This document shows, in pieces, positions 14,024 through 23,161 of a DNA stretch of 39,477 bases. How positions within the stretch are numbered: the stretch's first letter is position 1; every line of letters starts with the position of its first letter. The DNA is taken from contig JAYKGU010000019.1 in the NCBI GenBank assembly GCA_035285585.1, forward strand, positions 1 through 39,477. Direction: 5' to 3'. The DNA is from JAYKGU01 sp035285585 (GTDB taxonomy: Bacteria > Cyanobacteriota > Cyanobacteriia > CAKZMO01). A model generated the notes under the pieces. It saw only the letters and a program-made list of their open reading frames with translations, made no database searches and was not told the origin of the DNA. Made by a program: the position numbers and the translations under genes.

Positions 14024-14986
14024 TCAGGGGTGAACCGCTCCCTGGGCCTCTACCGTCGTTGATTCGGTTAGCTCCAGGTATTCCAGGATGGCCCGAACCA
14101 CTCCAGCAGAACCCTCCACCGAAGCCTGGTGGCCACAGTTGGGTAGGATTTTCAGGGTGGCGTTGGGCAGGTGGCGGTGGAGTTCGATGCCGTCCTCTGG
14201 GGGAAACCATTGGTCGCGATCGCCCCAAAGAATCAGCGTCGGACAGGTCAGCCCTGGCAACGCCTGCTGGATCTGCTGGATGCGGCTGGGCCTGCCGTTC
14301 AACAGGTTTTCAATTTCGTGGAAGGCCAGTTTCAAATCCTCGGAAAATTTGCTGAGAGTGCCCGGCAGCTCGATGTAGGGGTAGGTGGCCTGGCGGATTT
14401 CGTCTTCCTTAATCTCGTTGGGGTTCACCACCACCTCGTGGCGGGCGCGTTTCGACAGCTCATACACCAGCGGCGCGAACTGCTTGAACAGCCGCTGCTC
14501 GTCCACCCATTCGACCAGGGGTTGGGGGATGGCGGCCAGCACCCGCATTCCCTGGCTGGGCAGGCGTTTGGGGAAGACGGGCACATTGATCAGCACCAGC
14601 CGCTCCACCCGCTCCGGGGACTCAATGGCCAGCCCCAGACTGGTCAGCGCCCCCAGGGATTCAGCCACCAGGATGGGGGGGCGATCGCACAGGGCATCAA
14701 TCACCGCCGCCAGCTCCCCCACCTGATGGCCCAGGGTCAGGGGATAGAGCGGCTTTTCGGAGAAGCCCGACCCCACCGCATCAAAGCAGATGACGCGGAA
14801 ATGGTGGGACAGGGGGACGACCACGCGCCGCCAGCAGTAGCTCCAGACGCCGATGCCGTGCACCAGCACCAGGGGCGGCCCGGAGCCGATTTCGCCATAG
14901 GCGATCGCCACCCGTCGCCCACCTTCGTCCTGAATAGACAGGGTCTGCCGCCCTGCTGGAAAGGTCTCTTCCCACCAAGTAGTCAT
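14024..14986 (-). CDS. alpha/beta-fold hydrolase
   Basis: A 320-residue alpha/beta hydrolase. The oxyanion-hole motif LVHGIG is at about residues 41-46. The nucleophile elbow is VAESLG with Ser110 (Ala replaces the usual first Gly). The acid lies in LWGDRDQWFP near residue 250 and the catalytic His in NCGHQASVE near residue 290, so the triad is complete. There is no signal peptide. The sequence resembles cyanobacterial and plastid hydrolases of uncertain substrate, and the specific reaction cannot be read from the sequence. It lies 54 bases from the stop of gcvP on the same strand and could be cotranscribed with the glycine cleavage genes. Confidence 0.88.
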   Translation of the reverse strand: MTTWWEETFPAGRQTLSIQDEGGRRVAIAYGEIGSGPPLVLVHGIGVWSYCWRRVVVPLSHHFRVICFDAVGSGFSEKPLYPLTLGHQVGELAAVIDALCDRPPILVAESLGALTSLGLAIESPERVERLVLINVPVFPKRLPSQGMRVLAAIPQPLVEWVDEQRLFKQFAPLVYELSKRARHEVVVNPNEIKEDEIRQATYPYIELPGTLSKFSEDLKLAFHEIENLLNGRPSRIQQIQQALPGLTCPTLILWGDRDQWFPPEDGIELHRHLPNATLKILPNCGHQASVEGSAGVVRAILEYLELTESTTVEAQGAVHP

Positions 14987-15040
14987 AAACGCTTAGCCTT
15001 TGATTCTCTGCCCTGCAAGTTTTCTTGGTTCTAACAGCGG

Positions 15041-18000
15041 TTATTCCTCATAGGCATCCACCGGGAGGCAGGAACAGACGAGGTTGCGATCGCCATAGGC
15101 ATCGTCCACCCGCTCCACCGCAGGCCAGAACTTGTGGGCACGGGTCCAGGCTGAGGGATAGGCGGCCCGCTCGCGGGAGTAGGGACGATCCCAGGTGTCG
15201 CTGATCAGCCGCGTCGCCGTATGGGGGGCATGCTTCAGCAGATTGTTTTCGGGGTTGGCCTGCCCCGTCTCAATCTCGCGAATTTCCTCCCGGATGGCGA
15301 TCAGGGCGTCGCAGAAGCGGTCCAATTCCTGGCGGGATTCGCTTTCCGTCGGTTCCACCATCATGGTGCCGATCACCGGCCAGGACATGGTGGGTGGGTG
15401 GAAGCCGTAGTCGATCAGCCGCTTGGCGATGTCGCTCACCTCAATGCCTGCGGACTTTTTGAAGGGGCGGGTGTCCAGGATGCACTCATGGGCCACCAGG
15501 CCGTTCTTACCGGTGTAGAGGATGTCGAAGCTCCCCTCCAGCCGCTTGGCGATGTAGTTGGCGTTGAGGATGGCCACCTGGGTGGCGCGGGTCAGGCCAC
15601 CAGCCCCCATCAGGGCGATATACATCCAGGAGATGGGTAGGATGCTGCTGCTGCCCCAGGGGGCGGAGGCCACTGCGCCAATGCGCTGGGTGGACTGGTA
15701 GGGGGTCAGCCGCTCGGCGTGGGGGGTAATGGCAAAGTCGGCGTCGATGCCGTCCTGGGTGGCGATCGCCCGGTCCAGATTCACCACCACATGCCCCGGC
15801 AGAAACGGCACCAGATGGGCCTTCACCCCAATCGGCCCCATCCCCGGCCCGCCGCCGCCGTGGGGGATGCAGAAGGTTTTGTGCAGGTTGAGGTGGCACA
15901 CGTCTGCGCCAAAGTCCGCCGGACGGCAGAGACCCACCTGGGCGTTCATGTTGGCTCCGTCCATATAGACCTGGCCGCCGTGGGCGTGGATGACGTCGCA
16001 GATTTCGCCGATGGCGGTTTCGAAGACGCCGTGGGTGGAGGGGTAGGTGACCATCAAAGCAGCGAGGCGATCGCCCTGTTTCTCGGCCTTGGCCTTGAGA
16101 TCCGCCAGGTCAATGTTGCCGTCGCGATCGCACTTCACCCCCACCACCTTCATGCCCGCCATCACCGCACTAGCGGGGTTGGTGCCGTGGGCTGATTCGG
16201 GGATGAGGCAGACGGTGCGCTGGCGATCGCCCCGACTCTGGTGGTACTGGCGAATCACCAGCAGTCCGGTGTATTCCCCCTGGGAACCGGCGTTGGGCTG
16301 GAGGGAGATGCCGTTAAACCCGGTAATCTCCGCCAGCATTTCCTCCAGTTGGCGGAAGAGGATCTGGTAGCCCTGGGTTTGCTCTAGGGGCGCGAAGGGG
16401 TGGATCTGGGCAAACTCCGGCCAGGTGACGGGCAGCATCTCGGCGGTGGCGTTCAGCTTCATGGTGCAGGAGCCGAGGGGAATCATGGCCGTGGTCAGGG
16501 AGAGATCCTTGGCCTGGAGGCGGTGCATGTAGCGCAGCAGCTCCGTTTCCGAGTGGTAGCGATTGAAGACCGGGTGGGTGAGGAAGGGGGTGGTGCGGGG
16601 GTGGGGCAGATTCAGGTCGCCTCTGTTTGCCGACGGTAGGGTGACGGGCTGGCTGCCGGAGAAGATTTGCAGCAGGCCCAGCAGGTCTTCCTCTGTAGTC
16701 GTTTCGTCCAGGGAGATGCCGATGGTGGTGTCGTCCATGGGGCGCAGGTTGAGGCGGTGGGCGATCGCCCGCTCCAAAATTGCCCCCGTTTCCGACCCCG
16801 TCTCTACCCGCAGGGTGTCAAAGAAGGGTTCACCGCCCAGGGAGTAACCCAGGGACTTGATGCCCGTCGCCAGGGTACAGGTTTGCTGATGGATACGGGT
16901 GGCGATGCGGCGCAGTCCCTCCGGGCCGTGGTAGACGGCATACATGCTGGCCATCACCGCCAGCAGCACCTGGGCCGTGCAGATATTGCTGGTGGCCTTG
17001 TCGCGGCGGATATGCTGCTCGCGGGTTTGCAGGGCGAGGCGCAGGGCGGGCTGACCGCTGGCGTCTTTGGAAACCCCCACCAGCCGACCGGGGAGCTGGC
17101 GGCGCAAGTCCATACGGGTCGCAAAGTAGGCGGCATGGGGACCGCCGTAGCCCAGGGGCACGCCAAACCGCTGGGTATTGCCCACCACGATGTCGGCCCC
17201 AAATTCGCCGGGGGGCGTCAGCAGGGTGAGGGCCAGCAGGTCGGCGGCCACAGTCACCATCGCGCCAGCGGCGTGGGCCTGTTCGATAAAGTCCCGATAG
17301 TCGTAAATGGCCCCGTCCGTCGCCGGATACTGGAGCAAAGCGCCAAAAACGGGAGATTTGGCGAAGTCAAAGGTGCGGTGGTCGCCTACGATTACCTCGA
17401 TGCCCAGGGGCAGGGCGCGGGTTTGCACCACGTCGATGGTCTGGGGATGGCAGGCGCTGGAGACGAAGAAGGCTTCGGCCTTGCCCTTGTGCTGGCCGTA
17501 GCTGAGGGTCATGGCTTCGGCGGCGGCGGTGCCCTCGTCCAGCATGGAGGCGTTGGCTACCTCCATCCCTGTCAGGTCGGTGATCATCGTCTGGAAGTTG
17601 AGCAGCGCCTCCAGCCGCCCCTGGGCGATCTCGGGCTGGTAGGGGGTGTATTGGGTGTACCAGCCGGGATTTTCCAGAATATTGCGCTGGATGACCGGCG
17701 GGGTGATGCAGTTGGCGTAGCCCATGCCAATGAAAGAGCGGAAGATTTGATTTTTGGTGGCGATCGCCCGCAGTTCTGCCAGCAGGCTGGTTTCATCCCG
17801 CCCCTGGCGCAGCTTCAGGGGCCGCCGCAGTCGAATACTGGCGGGAATGGCGTCCTCCGTCAGGGCATCCAGGCTGTCGTAGCCCAGGTCAGCCAGCATC
17901 TCCTGAATGTCGGTAGGAGTGGGGCCGATGTGGCGCGATTCGAAGCGATCGCCCCCAGAAGGCACCGCCGCTGTCGAACCATTCCCAAAGGCGGACTCGC

Positions 18001-18112
18001 CATCGTAGGAACCATTTTGCTTGGAGGAGGTGGATTCAGGCGAGGAGCTGAACGCCTTAGCCGAGGAAACGGTATCGGCCTGGGAGAGAGAAAAGAAGGA
18101 GTCAGATGGCAT
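15041..18112 (-). CDS. gcvP: glycine dehydrogenase (decarboxylating), P-protein
   Basis: The PLP-dependent P-protein decarboxylates glycine and transfers the aminomethyl group to lipoylated GcvH. In cyanobacteria the system takes part in photorespiratory glycolate metabolism and one-carbon supply. The 1023-residue length is typical. Both homologous halves are present: the N-terminal half with FIGMGYANCITPPVI and YTPYQPEIAQGRLEALLNFQ, and the C-terminal half with the PLP lysine (Lys745) in NLHKTFCIPHGGGGPG. About 50 residues rich in Ser at the N-terminus precede the conserved region (RHIGPTPTDIQEML), so the true start could be later. It is the last gene of a gcvT-gcvH-gcvP cluster, 180 bases after gcvH. 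Confidence 0.97.
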   Translation of the reverse strand: MPSDSFFSLSQADTVSSAKAFSSSPESTSSKQNGSYDGESAFGNGSTAAVPSGGDRFESRHIGPTPTDIQEMLADLGYDSLDALTEDAIPASIRLRRPLKLRQGRDETSLLAELRAIATKNQIFRSFIGMGYANCITPPVIQRNILENPGWYTQYTPYQPEIAQGRLEALLNFQTMITDLTGMEVANASMLDEGTAAAEAMTLSYGQHKGKAEAFFVSSACHPQTIDVVQTRALPLGIEVIVGDHRTFDFAKSPVFGALLQYPATDGAIYDYRDFIEQAHAAGAMVTVAADLLALTLLTPPGEFGADIVVGNTQRFGVPLGYGGPHAAYFATRMDLRRQLPGRLVGVSKDASGQPALRLALQTREQHIRRDKATSNICTAQVLLAVMASMYAVYHGPEGLRRIATRIHQQTCTLATGIKSLGYSLGGEPFFDTLRVETGSETGAILERAIAHRLNLRPMDDTTIGISLDETTTEEDLLGLLQIFSGSQPVTLPSANRGDLNLPHPRTTPFLTHPVFNRYHSETELLRYMHRLQAKDLSLTTAMIPLGSCTMKLNATAEMLPVTWPEFAQIHPFAPLEQTQGYQILFRQLEEMLAEITGFNGISLQPNAGSQGEYTGLLVIRQYHQSRGDRQRTVCLIPESAHGTNPASAVMAGMKVVGVKCDRDGNIDLADLKAKAEKQGDRLAALMVTYPSTHGVFETAIGEICDVIHAHGGQVYMDGANMNAQVGLCRPADFGADVCHLNLHKTFCIPHGGGGPGMGPIGVKAHLVPFLPGHVVVNLDRAIATQDGIDADFAITPHAERLTPYQSTQRIGAVASAPWGSSSILPISWMYIALMGAGGLTRATQVAILNANYIAKRLEGSFDILYTGKNGLVAHECILDTRPFKKSAGIEVSDIAKRLIDYGFHPPTMSWPVIGTMMVEPTESESRQELDRFCDALIAIREEIREIETGQANPENNLLKHAPHTATRLISDTWDRPYSRERAAYPSAWTRAHKFWPAVERVDDAYGDRNLVCSCLPVDAYEE

Positions 18113-18292
18113 AGTCTACCGATGATCAATACCCGTAACTGCAAGGGAGCAGAGGCACGCCATTTCCCTGGGATCGCCGTTTTCCTGGAATAGGCGGATT
18201 TCCATAAAAAACAGCATCCAGTAAATCTGGAATGCCCCTGGTAACTCTTCTATTCTGCAATAGGGAATCGGATTGGGCTGTAGCAGCCGCTA

Positions 18293-18712
18293 TTAATCCT
18301 CCTCGGGGTCTTCTGCTTCGCTGTCCTTGCCTTCCACCCGACTGCTGTATTCCTCAGAGGACAGGGCGTCGTCCAGCTCGGAAGGGTCTTCAATTTTGAC
18401 TTTGATCAACCAACCCTCTTCATAGGGGTCGTCCGTGAGATTTTCAGGGGAGTCTACCAGGGCATCGTTGCGGGCCACCACTTCCCCCGTCACTGGGGAA
18501 ACCAGCTCTTCAACGGCTTTAACCGACTCTACCGTGCCGAAGGTGTCGCCCTTGTCCACCGTGTCCCCCACATCTGGGAGTTCCAAAAACACGATGTCGC
18601 CCAGCTCATCCACGGCAAAGGCGGTAATGCCGATAGTGACCGTATTGCCCTTCAGTAAGGCGTATTCGTGGGAGTCGTAGTACTTCAAATTATCTGGATA
18701 TTCCAGCGCCAT
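18293..18712 (-). CDS. gcvH: glycine cleavage system H-protein
   Basis: A small lipoyl carrier that shuttles the aminomethyl group between the P-, T- and L-proteins. The lipoyl-attachment site is Lys65 in FGTVESVKAVEEL, with the usual flanking VTIGITAFAVDELGDIVFLELP. The protein has 139 residues; the C-terminal ~25 form an acidic tail (GKDSEAEDPEED) beyond the usual domain end. GAGG lies six bases before the ATG at 18712. It sits between gcvT and gcvP on the same strand. The lipoamide dehydrogenase gene is not in the window. Confidence 0.97.
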   Translation of the reverse strand: MALEYPDNLKYYDSHEYALLKGNTVTIGITAFAVDELGDIVFLELPDVGDTVDKGDTFGTVESVKAVEELVSPVTGEVVARNDALVDSPENLTDDPYEEGWLIKVKIEDPSELDDALSSEEYSSRVEGKDSEAEDPEED

Positions 18713-18814
18713 AGCTAACCTCGCAGTAACGTAAAAGGGGGAAGATGTGTGGGGAAGAGCCTGTCCATGAAGCTCTTATCGCTTCGCTATTTTTATGTAT
18801 TTTTTCATTGGCGT

Positions 18815-18841
18815 CTATCGCCTTTGACCTATCGCCTTTGA
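18815..18841. repeat. 13-bp direct duplication at the gcvT stop
   Basis: CTATCGCCTTTGA occurs at 18815-18827 and again at 18829-18841, one base apart. The second copy contains the gcvT stop codon and the last codons. This looks like a small slippage duplication of the gene's 3' end into the gcvT-gcvH spacer. Confidence 0.8.
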
Positions 18842-19971
18842 TAAAACGGCTTTTTCACCACCGTCGCCGGATAGGTTTTGCCGCGAATCTCCACCTCCAG
18901 CTCCTGGCCCGGCTTTGAATAATCCGCCGCAACGTAGGCCAGGGCAACGGGATAGCCCAGGGTAGGAGACATGGTACCGCTGGTGACAATGCCGACGCGA
19001 TCGCCCCCCAGCAACACCGGATAATCATGGCGAGCAATATTGCGCCCCTGCATCTGGAGACCCACCAGCTTACGGGGCACCCCCTGCTGTTTCTGCCGCT
19101 CCAGCACTGATCGCCCCACAAAATCCCCCACCCGATCCAGATGCACCAGCCAGCCCAACCCAGCTTCCAGAGGCGTCGTAGTGGCGTCAATGTCCTGCCC
19201 GTAGAGGGCTAGAGCGGCTTCTAACCGTAAAGTGTCCCGTGCCCCCAGGCCACAGGGGGTAACGCCAGCAGCCTGGAGCGATCGCCACAGGGCCTCACAG
19301 CCAGCGGCGGGCACCATGATCTCAAAGCCGTCTTCCCCGGTGTAGCCGGTGCGGGCCACAAATCCAGTGTGCTGATCCAGAATTCGCACTTCGGCGTGCC
19401 CAAACCGGCCTATTTGGGACAGATCGATGTCTACAAACGGCTGAAACGCCTGGGCGGCTTCCGGCCCCTGGAGGGCAATCAGGCCATGGCTGCGGGACAG
19501 GTCGGTGAACTGGATGGTGCGGGTATCCAGGTGGTCAACGAGCCACTGGCGATCGCCCTCAGTGGTGGCAGCGTTGACGATGAGGGTGACCTGTTCGGTA
19601 GCTGATGCAGATGCGGGGCGATCGCGCCCCTGGTCATACACAATCAGGTCGTCGATAATGCCGCCGTTTTCGTTGAGCAGCACGGTGTACTGGGCCTTCC
19701 CTGGCTCCAGACGGGACAGATCCGACGGCACCAGGGCCTGGAGTTGGGTCAACACGTCTTTGCCGGAGAGCTGAAACTTGCCCATGTGGGAAATATCAAA
19801 CATGCCCACCCGTTGCCGCACCGCTTCGTGCTCAGGGCGAATGCCCGCATATTGCAGAGGCATTTCCCAGCCAGAAAAGGGCACCATGCGGGCACCCTGT
19901 TGCAAATGCAGCGCACTGAGAGGCGTCCGGGCCAGGGATGTGGGGGACGGAATAGAGTCAGGAGATGTCAC
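18829..19971 (-). CDS. gcvT: glycine cleavage system T-protein (aminomethyltransferase)
   Basis: Transfers the methylene group from aminomethylated GcvH to tetrahydrofolate, releasing ammonia. I start it at the GTG at 19971, because AGGA lies about nine bases upstream and the conserved region (TPLSALHLQQGARMVPFSGW) begins soon after. An in-frame TTG at 20010 would add 13 residues. The resulting 380 residues cover the folate-binding core, with MFDISHMGKF near residue 55, ARTGYTGEDGFEI near residue 190, and the C-terminal barrel. The length is normal for the family. It heads the gcvT-gcvH-gcvP cluster and is divergent from the amidase gene. No glycine riboswitch was seen upstream. Confidence 0.95.
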   Translation of the reverse strand: MTSPDSIPSPTSLARTPLSALHLQQGARMVPFSGWEMPLQYAGIRPEHEAVRQRVGMFDISHMGKFQLSGKDVLTQLQALVPSDLSRLEPGKAQYTVLLNENGGIIDDLIVYDQGRDRPASASATEQVTLIVNAATTEGDRQWLVDHLDTRTIQFTDLSRSHGLIALQGPEAAQAFQPFVDIDLSQIGRFGHAEVRILDQHTGFVARTGYTGEDGFEIMVPAAGCEALWRSLQAAGVTPCGLGARDTLRLEAALALYGQDIDATTTPLEAGLGWLVHLDRVGDFVGRSVLERQKQQGVPRKLVGLQMQGRNIARHDYPVLLGGDRVGIVTSGTMSPTLGYPVALAYVAADYSKPGQELEVEIRGKTYPATVVKKPFYQRR

Positions 19972-20297
19972 AGTCAATTTCCTCGTAGAGCAGGGGCAGG
20001 GGTTCGGCAATCGTCCGTAGAAAAAAGTGGTAGAAATAGTAGCTAACTCGCCTGCTAGTGTATATTGAGCTACGGTATTGGGCTAGCGGTACCGATTTAC
20101 GGTATCGTTGCCGTCTAGAACCTACCCGAAAATCCCATCAGGGGTTCTGAACTCCAAAGACTCATCAGAGTTTTTGGATGGGCATTTGAGACTCATTCAC
20201 CTGACGCGAGCCATGTAACCGAAACAGCGAGACCTTCGCTGACTGCTTCCCGTCTCTACGCTGTTTCAAATAACCCGCACAAGGAGAAGGCGGTATT
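19972..20297. promoter_or_regulatory. divergent control region between gcvT and the amidase gene
   Basis: 326 bases contain no gene. The word TACGGTAT occurs at 20071-20078 and 20098-20105, a 27-bp direct repeat, with GGTACC between the copies. This could be a regulator site for gcvT, the amidase gene, or both. AT-rich words such as TATATT at about 20061 could be promoter elements, but I cannot assign a promoter with confidence. AAGGAG precedes the amidase GTG. Confidence 0.35.
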
Positions 20298-22100
20298 GTG
20301 AGAATTCGTGGGCTACTTCCCGGCTTTCTAGGTATGGTGAGTGCGTTGTGTCTGGCAACCCCTGTCGATGCGGCCAGGCTCCAGTTTTGGCGCTTCAATC
20401 CCAGCGAAAATCGTCTGGTGTTTACCACCGACCAGGAGGTGCGGCCCCGTGCCCAGCTCATCGCTGACCCCACCCGCATTGTCATCGACCTGCCGGGGGT
20501 GACCCTGGGGCAACCCGCCACAAGCCAGGTGGTGGGCGGGGCGATTCGAGAAATTCGGGTGGCCCAGTTCGACGCCCAGACCACCCGCCTGGTGATTGAG
20601 CTGAATCCGGGATATACGGTCAACCCTCAGCAAATTGAAGTCCGGGGATCGACCCCCACCCAGTGGCTGGTGCAGCTCCCGACCCCTGAATTGGTAGACA
20701 CGCCAGCGGATCCGGTTGCCGCTGGGCCGCCACCTATTTCCACCGCCAATGCGGCTCCCATTGTGCCAGGGGCCGCCACCCGGCTGGACGGAGTGCGGAT
20801 CACGCCCGATGGGTTGTTCCTGCAAACTAATGGCGCTGCCCCCGAAATTGACGTGGATCGGAGCCGCGATCGCCGCCGTCTCTCCATCGATCTGGAAAAC
20901 ACCGCCCTCTCCGACCAGCTCACCCAGCCGGAGGTAGTCATCAACCGCTTTGGCGTCAATCGCCTGATCTTTAGTCAGGAAGACACCTCGCCCCCGGTTG
21001 CCCGCGTCACCCTGGAACTTACCGACGAGGAGCAGGACTGGCAAACCACCGTGAGCAATCTGGGGGGCATTGTCATGGTGCCCACGGGCGGCATTGTGGC
21101 GGCAGCAGCGGAGCAACCCGCCCCTCAGCCCACCCCCGCCCCGGCTGCAGCAGCGCCTGCCCCCGCCAATCCCACCGTGATTCAGAGTGTGGAACTGGCC
21201 AGTGCCGCCAGCGGTAGTCAGCTCATCATTCGGGGGGATACTCCCCTTACCAACGTCACCAGCGGCTGGGATCGGGCTACTACGGATTATCAAATCGTGA
21301 TTCCCAATGCGCGACTGGGAGAGGCGATCGCCAATCCCCAGCTTCCCGATGGTGGCCCACTGTTGCGAATTCGTCTCAGCCAGAATGAGCTAAACCAGGT
21401 GGTGGTCTCCCTGCTGCCCGCCGCCGGGGTACAGCTTGGCCAGGTGGTTAACCAGCCCGGTCAGCCGTTTATTGCCCTCCCCATTCAGCAGGCAGGCCCT
21501 GCCCTACCCGGTGTCACACCGGGGGCAACGGTTCCCCTCCCCAGCGTGCAGAATGGCCAGGTGGTGGTGGTGATCGATCCGGGACATGGTGGTCGCGACC
21601 CTGGTGCCGTGGGCATCGGTGGCCTCCAGGAAAAGAACGTGGTGCTGCCCATTTCCCTGGAGGTGGCGCAAATCCTCCAGCAGCAAGGGATCTATGTGGT
21701 TATGACCCGCACCACCGATCGCGCCATTGACCTGGAACCCCGCGTGCAGGTCGCCGAACGGGCCGATGCCGACCTGTTTGTCAGCATCCACGCCAATGCC
21801 ATCAGCATGAGCCGCCCCGATGTCAATGGCATTGAAACCTATTACTATTCAGATCAGGGGCTGCCGCTGGCTCGCCAGATCCAGAACAGCCTGCTCCAGG
21901 CCACGGGTGGCCCCGACCGGGGGGTGCGCCGTGCCCGCTTCTATGTGATTCGCAACACCTCCATGCCTGCGGTGCTGGTGGAGACGGGGTTTGTCACTGG
22001 AGCCAGTGATGCCCCCCGGTTGGCCCAGCAGGAGTATCGAAGCCTTATTGCTCGGGCGATCGCCCAGGGCATCCTCCTCCACATCCAGCAAAGATTTTAG
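20298..22100 (+). CDS. N-acetylmuramoyl-L-alanine amidase with AMIN domains (AmiC-type)
   Basis: A cell-wall hydrolase that cuts the bond between N-acetylmuramic acid and the stem peptide; in cyanobacteria such enzymes act in cell separation and septal pore formation. The 600 residues start at GTG 20298 after AAGGAG. A signal peptide is followed by an AMIN domain (LQFWRFNPSENRLVFTTD, about 30-120), a second AMIN-like region (about 155-255), a Pro/Ala-rich linker near residue 275, another beta-rich region, and the catalytic Amidase_3 domain from about residue 422. Zinc ligands are visible: His430 in DPGHGG, the Glu in LQEKN, and the His in VSIHAN. The C-terminal catalytic motif VLVETGFVTG is intact. 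Confidence 0.94.
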   Translation: MRIRGLLPGFLGMVSALCLATPVDAARLQFWRFNPSENRLVFTTDQEVRPRAQLIADPTRIVIDLPGVTLGQPATSQVVGGAIREIRVAQFDAQTTRLVIELNPGYTVNPQQIEVRGSTPTQWLVQLPTPELVDTPADPVAAGPPPISTANAAPIVPGAATRLDGVRITPDGLFLQTNGAAPEIDVDRSRDRRRLSIDLENTALSDQLTQPEVVINRFGVNRLIFSQEDTSPPVARVTLELTDEEQDWQTTVSNLGGIVMVPTGGIVAAAAEQPAPQPTPAPAAAAPAPANPTVIQSVELASAASGSQLIIRGDTPLTNVTSGWDRATTDYQIVIPNARLGEAIANPQLPDGGPLLRIRLSQNELNQVVVSLLPAAGVQLGQVVNQPGQPFIALPIQQAGPALPGVTPGATVPLPSVQNGQVVVVIDPGHGGRDPGAVGIGGLQEKNVVLPISLEVAQILQQQGIYVVMTRTTDRAIDLEPRVQVAERADADLFVSIHANAISMSRPDVNGIETYYYSDQGLPLARQIQNSLLQATGGPDRGVRRARFYVIRNTSMPAVLVETGFVTGASDAPRLAQQEYRSLIARAIAQGILLHIQQRF

Positions 22101-22126
22101 AGAAAACCTGAGTTAACGAGTTCGCT

Positions 22127-22996
22127 ATGACTTCCAGTGCCCCAGCCAACGACCCCATGATTCAGGAATGGTGGGTGCAGCGGTGGATCGATCTGCTCAA
22201 CTCTTACCGATTCAAAAAGCGGCTGGAGCGGGGCCGCATCTACGCCCGCGAAGGCCATATCCTCAGTCTGGAATTTCGAGGAGCCAAAGTCCACGCCAGG
22301 GTCCAGGGTACGGCCCCTGAACCCTATAAGCTCACGATCGCCATTGACCAGTTCAGCAACAAAGACTGGGATTTTGTCATTGACACAATGGCCCAAAAGG
22401 CGGTGTATTCAGCCAAGCTACTGGCCGGAGAAATGCCCGAGTCCATTGAGGAGGTGTTCACTGCCAACGGCCTCAGCCTGTTTCCCTTCACCCTGGGGGA
22501 CGTCCACTCCCGCTGTAGCTGCCCCGATCCTAAAAATCCCTGCAAGCACATTGCCGCCGTTTACTACCAGCTCGGCGACTTTTTCCGGGAAGATCCCTTC
22601 GTGCTGTTTCAACTGCGGGGGCGCACCCGCGCTCAAATCCTGGAAGCGCTGCGCCAGAAGCGAAGCGGGTCCGTAGGAGAATCCCCCGGAGAGGTGGCAG
22701 AGGCGGGAGAAGCAGGCGCGATCAGTCCTCCGCATCAGCCAGCCAAGGCCCCCTCAGCCGCTTCTTCGTCTGGCCAGAACATTTCCCTCCAGCCTGAAAC
22801 CTTCTGGCACTACCGGGAACCCCTGGACTCCTCCCTGGTGGTCATTACTCCCGCCACCGGACAAACGCCCCTCGACATCCTCGGTAAGCTCCCCCTCGCC
22901 CCCAACGACGCTCAAACCATCCGCCAATACCTGGACAGCGTCTACCAGGCAGCGGGTCAACAGGCGATGATCACCGCCCTCAGCCGCAATGGGTAA
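22127..22996 (+). CDS. SWIM zinc-finger protein
   Basis: A 289-residue protein with a SWIM domain: Cys130, Cys132, Cys139 and His141 in CSCPDPKNPCKH, the CxCx(n)CxH zinc pattern. SWIM domains bind DNA or proteins and often accompany SNF2-type helicases, but none is nearby. The N-terminal ~120 residues include WWVQRWIDLLNSYRFKKRLERGR, common to this bacterial family. A low-complexity A/P/S/E linker lies at about 183-215, and a C-terminal helical region follows. It starts 26 bases after the amidase stop and is probably cotranscribed. No signal peptide is seen, so it should be cytoplasmic. Confidence 0.85.
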   Translation: MTSSAPANDPMIQEWWVQRWIDLLNSYRFKKRLERGRIYAREGHILSLEFRGAKVHARVQGTAPEPYKLTIAIDQFSNKDWDFVIDTMAQKAVYSAKLLAGEMPESIEEVFTANGLSLFPFTLGDVHSRCSCPDPKNPCKHIAAVYYQLGDFFREDPFVLFQLRGRTRAQILEALRQKRSGSVGESPGEVAEAGEAGAISPPHQPAKAPSAASSSGQNISLQPETFWHYREPLDSSLVVITPATGQTPLDILGKLPLAPNDAQTIRQYLDSVYQAAGQQAMITALSRNG

Positions 22997-22999
22997 AAC

Positions 23000-23016
23000 C
23001 TGACAGGGGTCAGTTT
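23000..23016 (+). terminator. weak hairpin after the SWIM gene
   Basis: CTGAC/GTCAG forms a 5-bp stem with an AGGG loop, flanked by AAAC upstream and TTT downstream. It lies four bases past the SWIM stop codon. The short stem and short T-run make it a weak candidate. Confidence 0.3.
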
Positions 23017-23161
23017 CTCCACGCGCTCGTCTAAAGCTCGCCTAAAGTTCAGATCGATTTTCAAGATTTCTCTCTAACATGAGAGGTAGAAAACTGGGGA
23101 CAGTGATTTTATCGAAAAGATGATTTCACAAACCCCGTCTCTACAACGGGAAGGAGGGAAC

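Noticed and set aside
16667..18193. 508-residue frame antisense to gcvP.
   Set aside because: Shadow frame; low-complexity Gly/Ala/His-rich product with no family resemblance.
19972..20297. Glycine riboswitch upstream of gcvT.
   Set aside because: No tandem glycine-aptamer core motifs were found on the minus strand.
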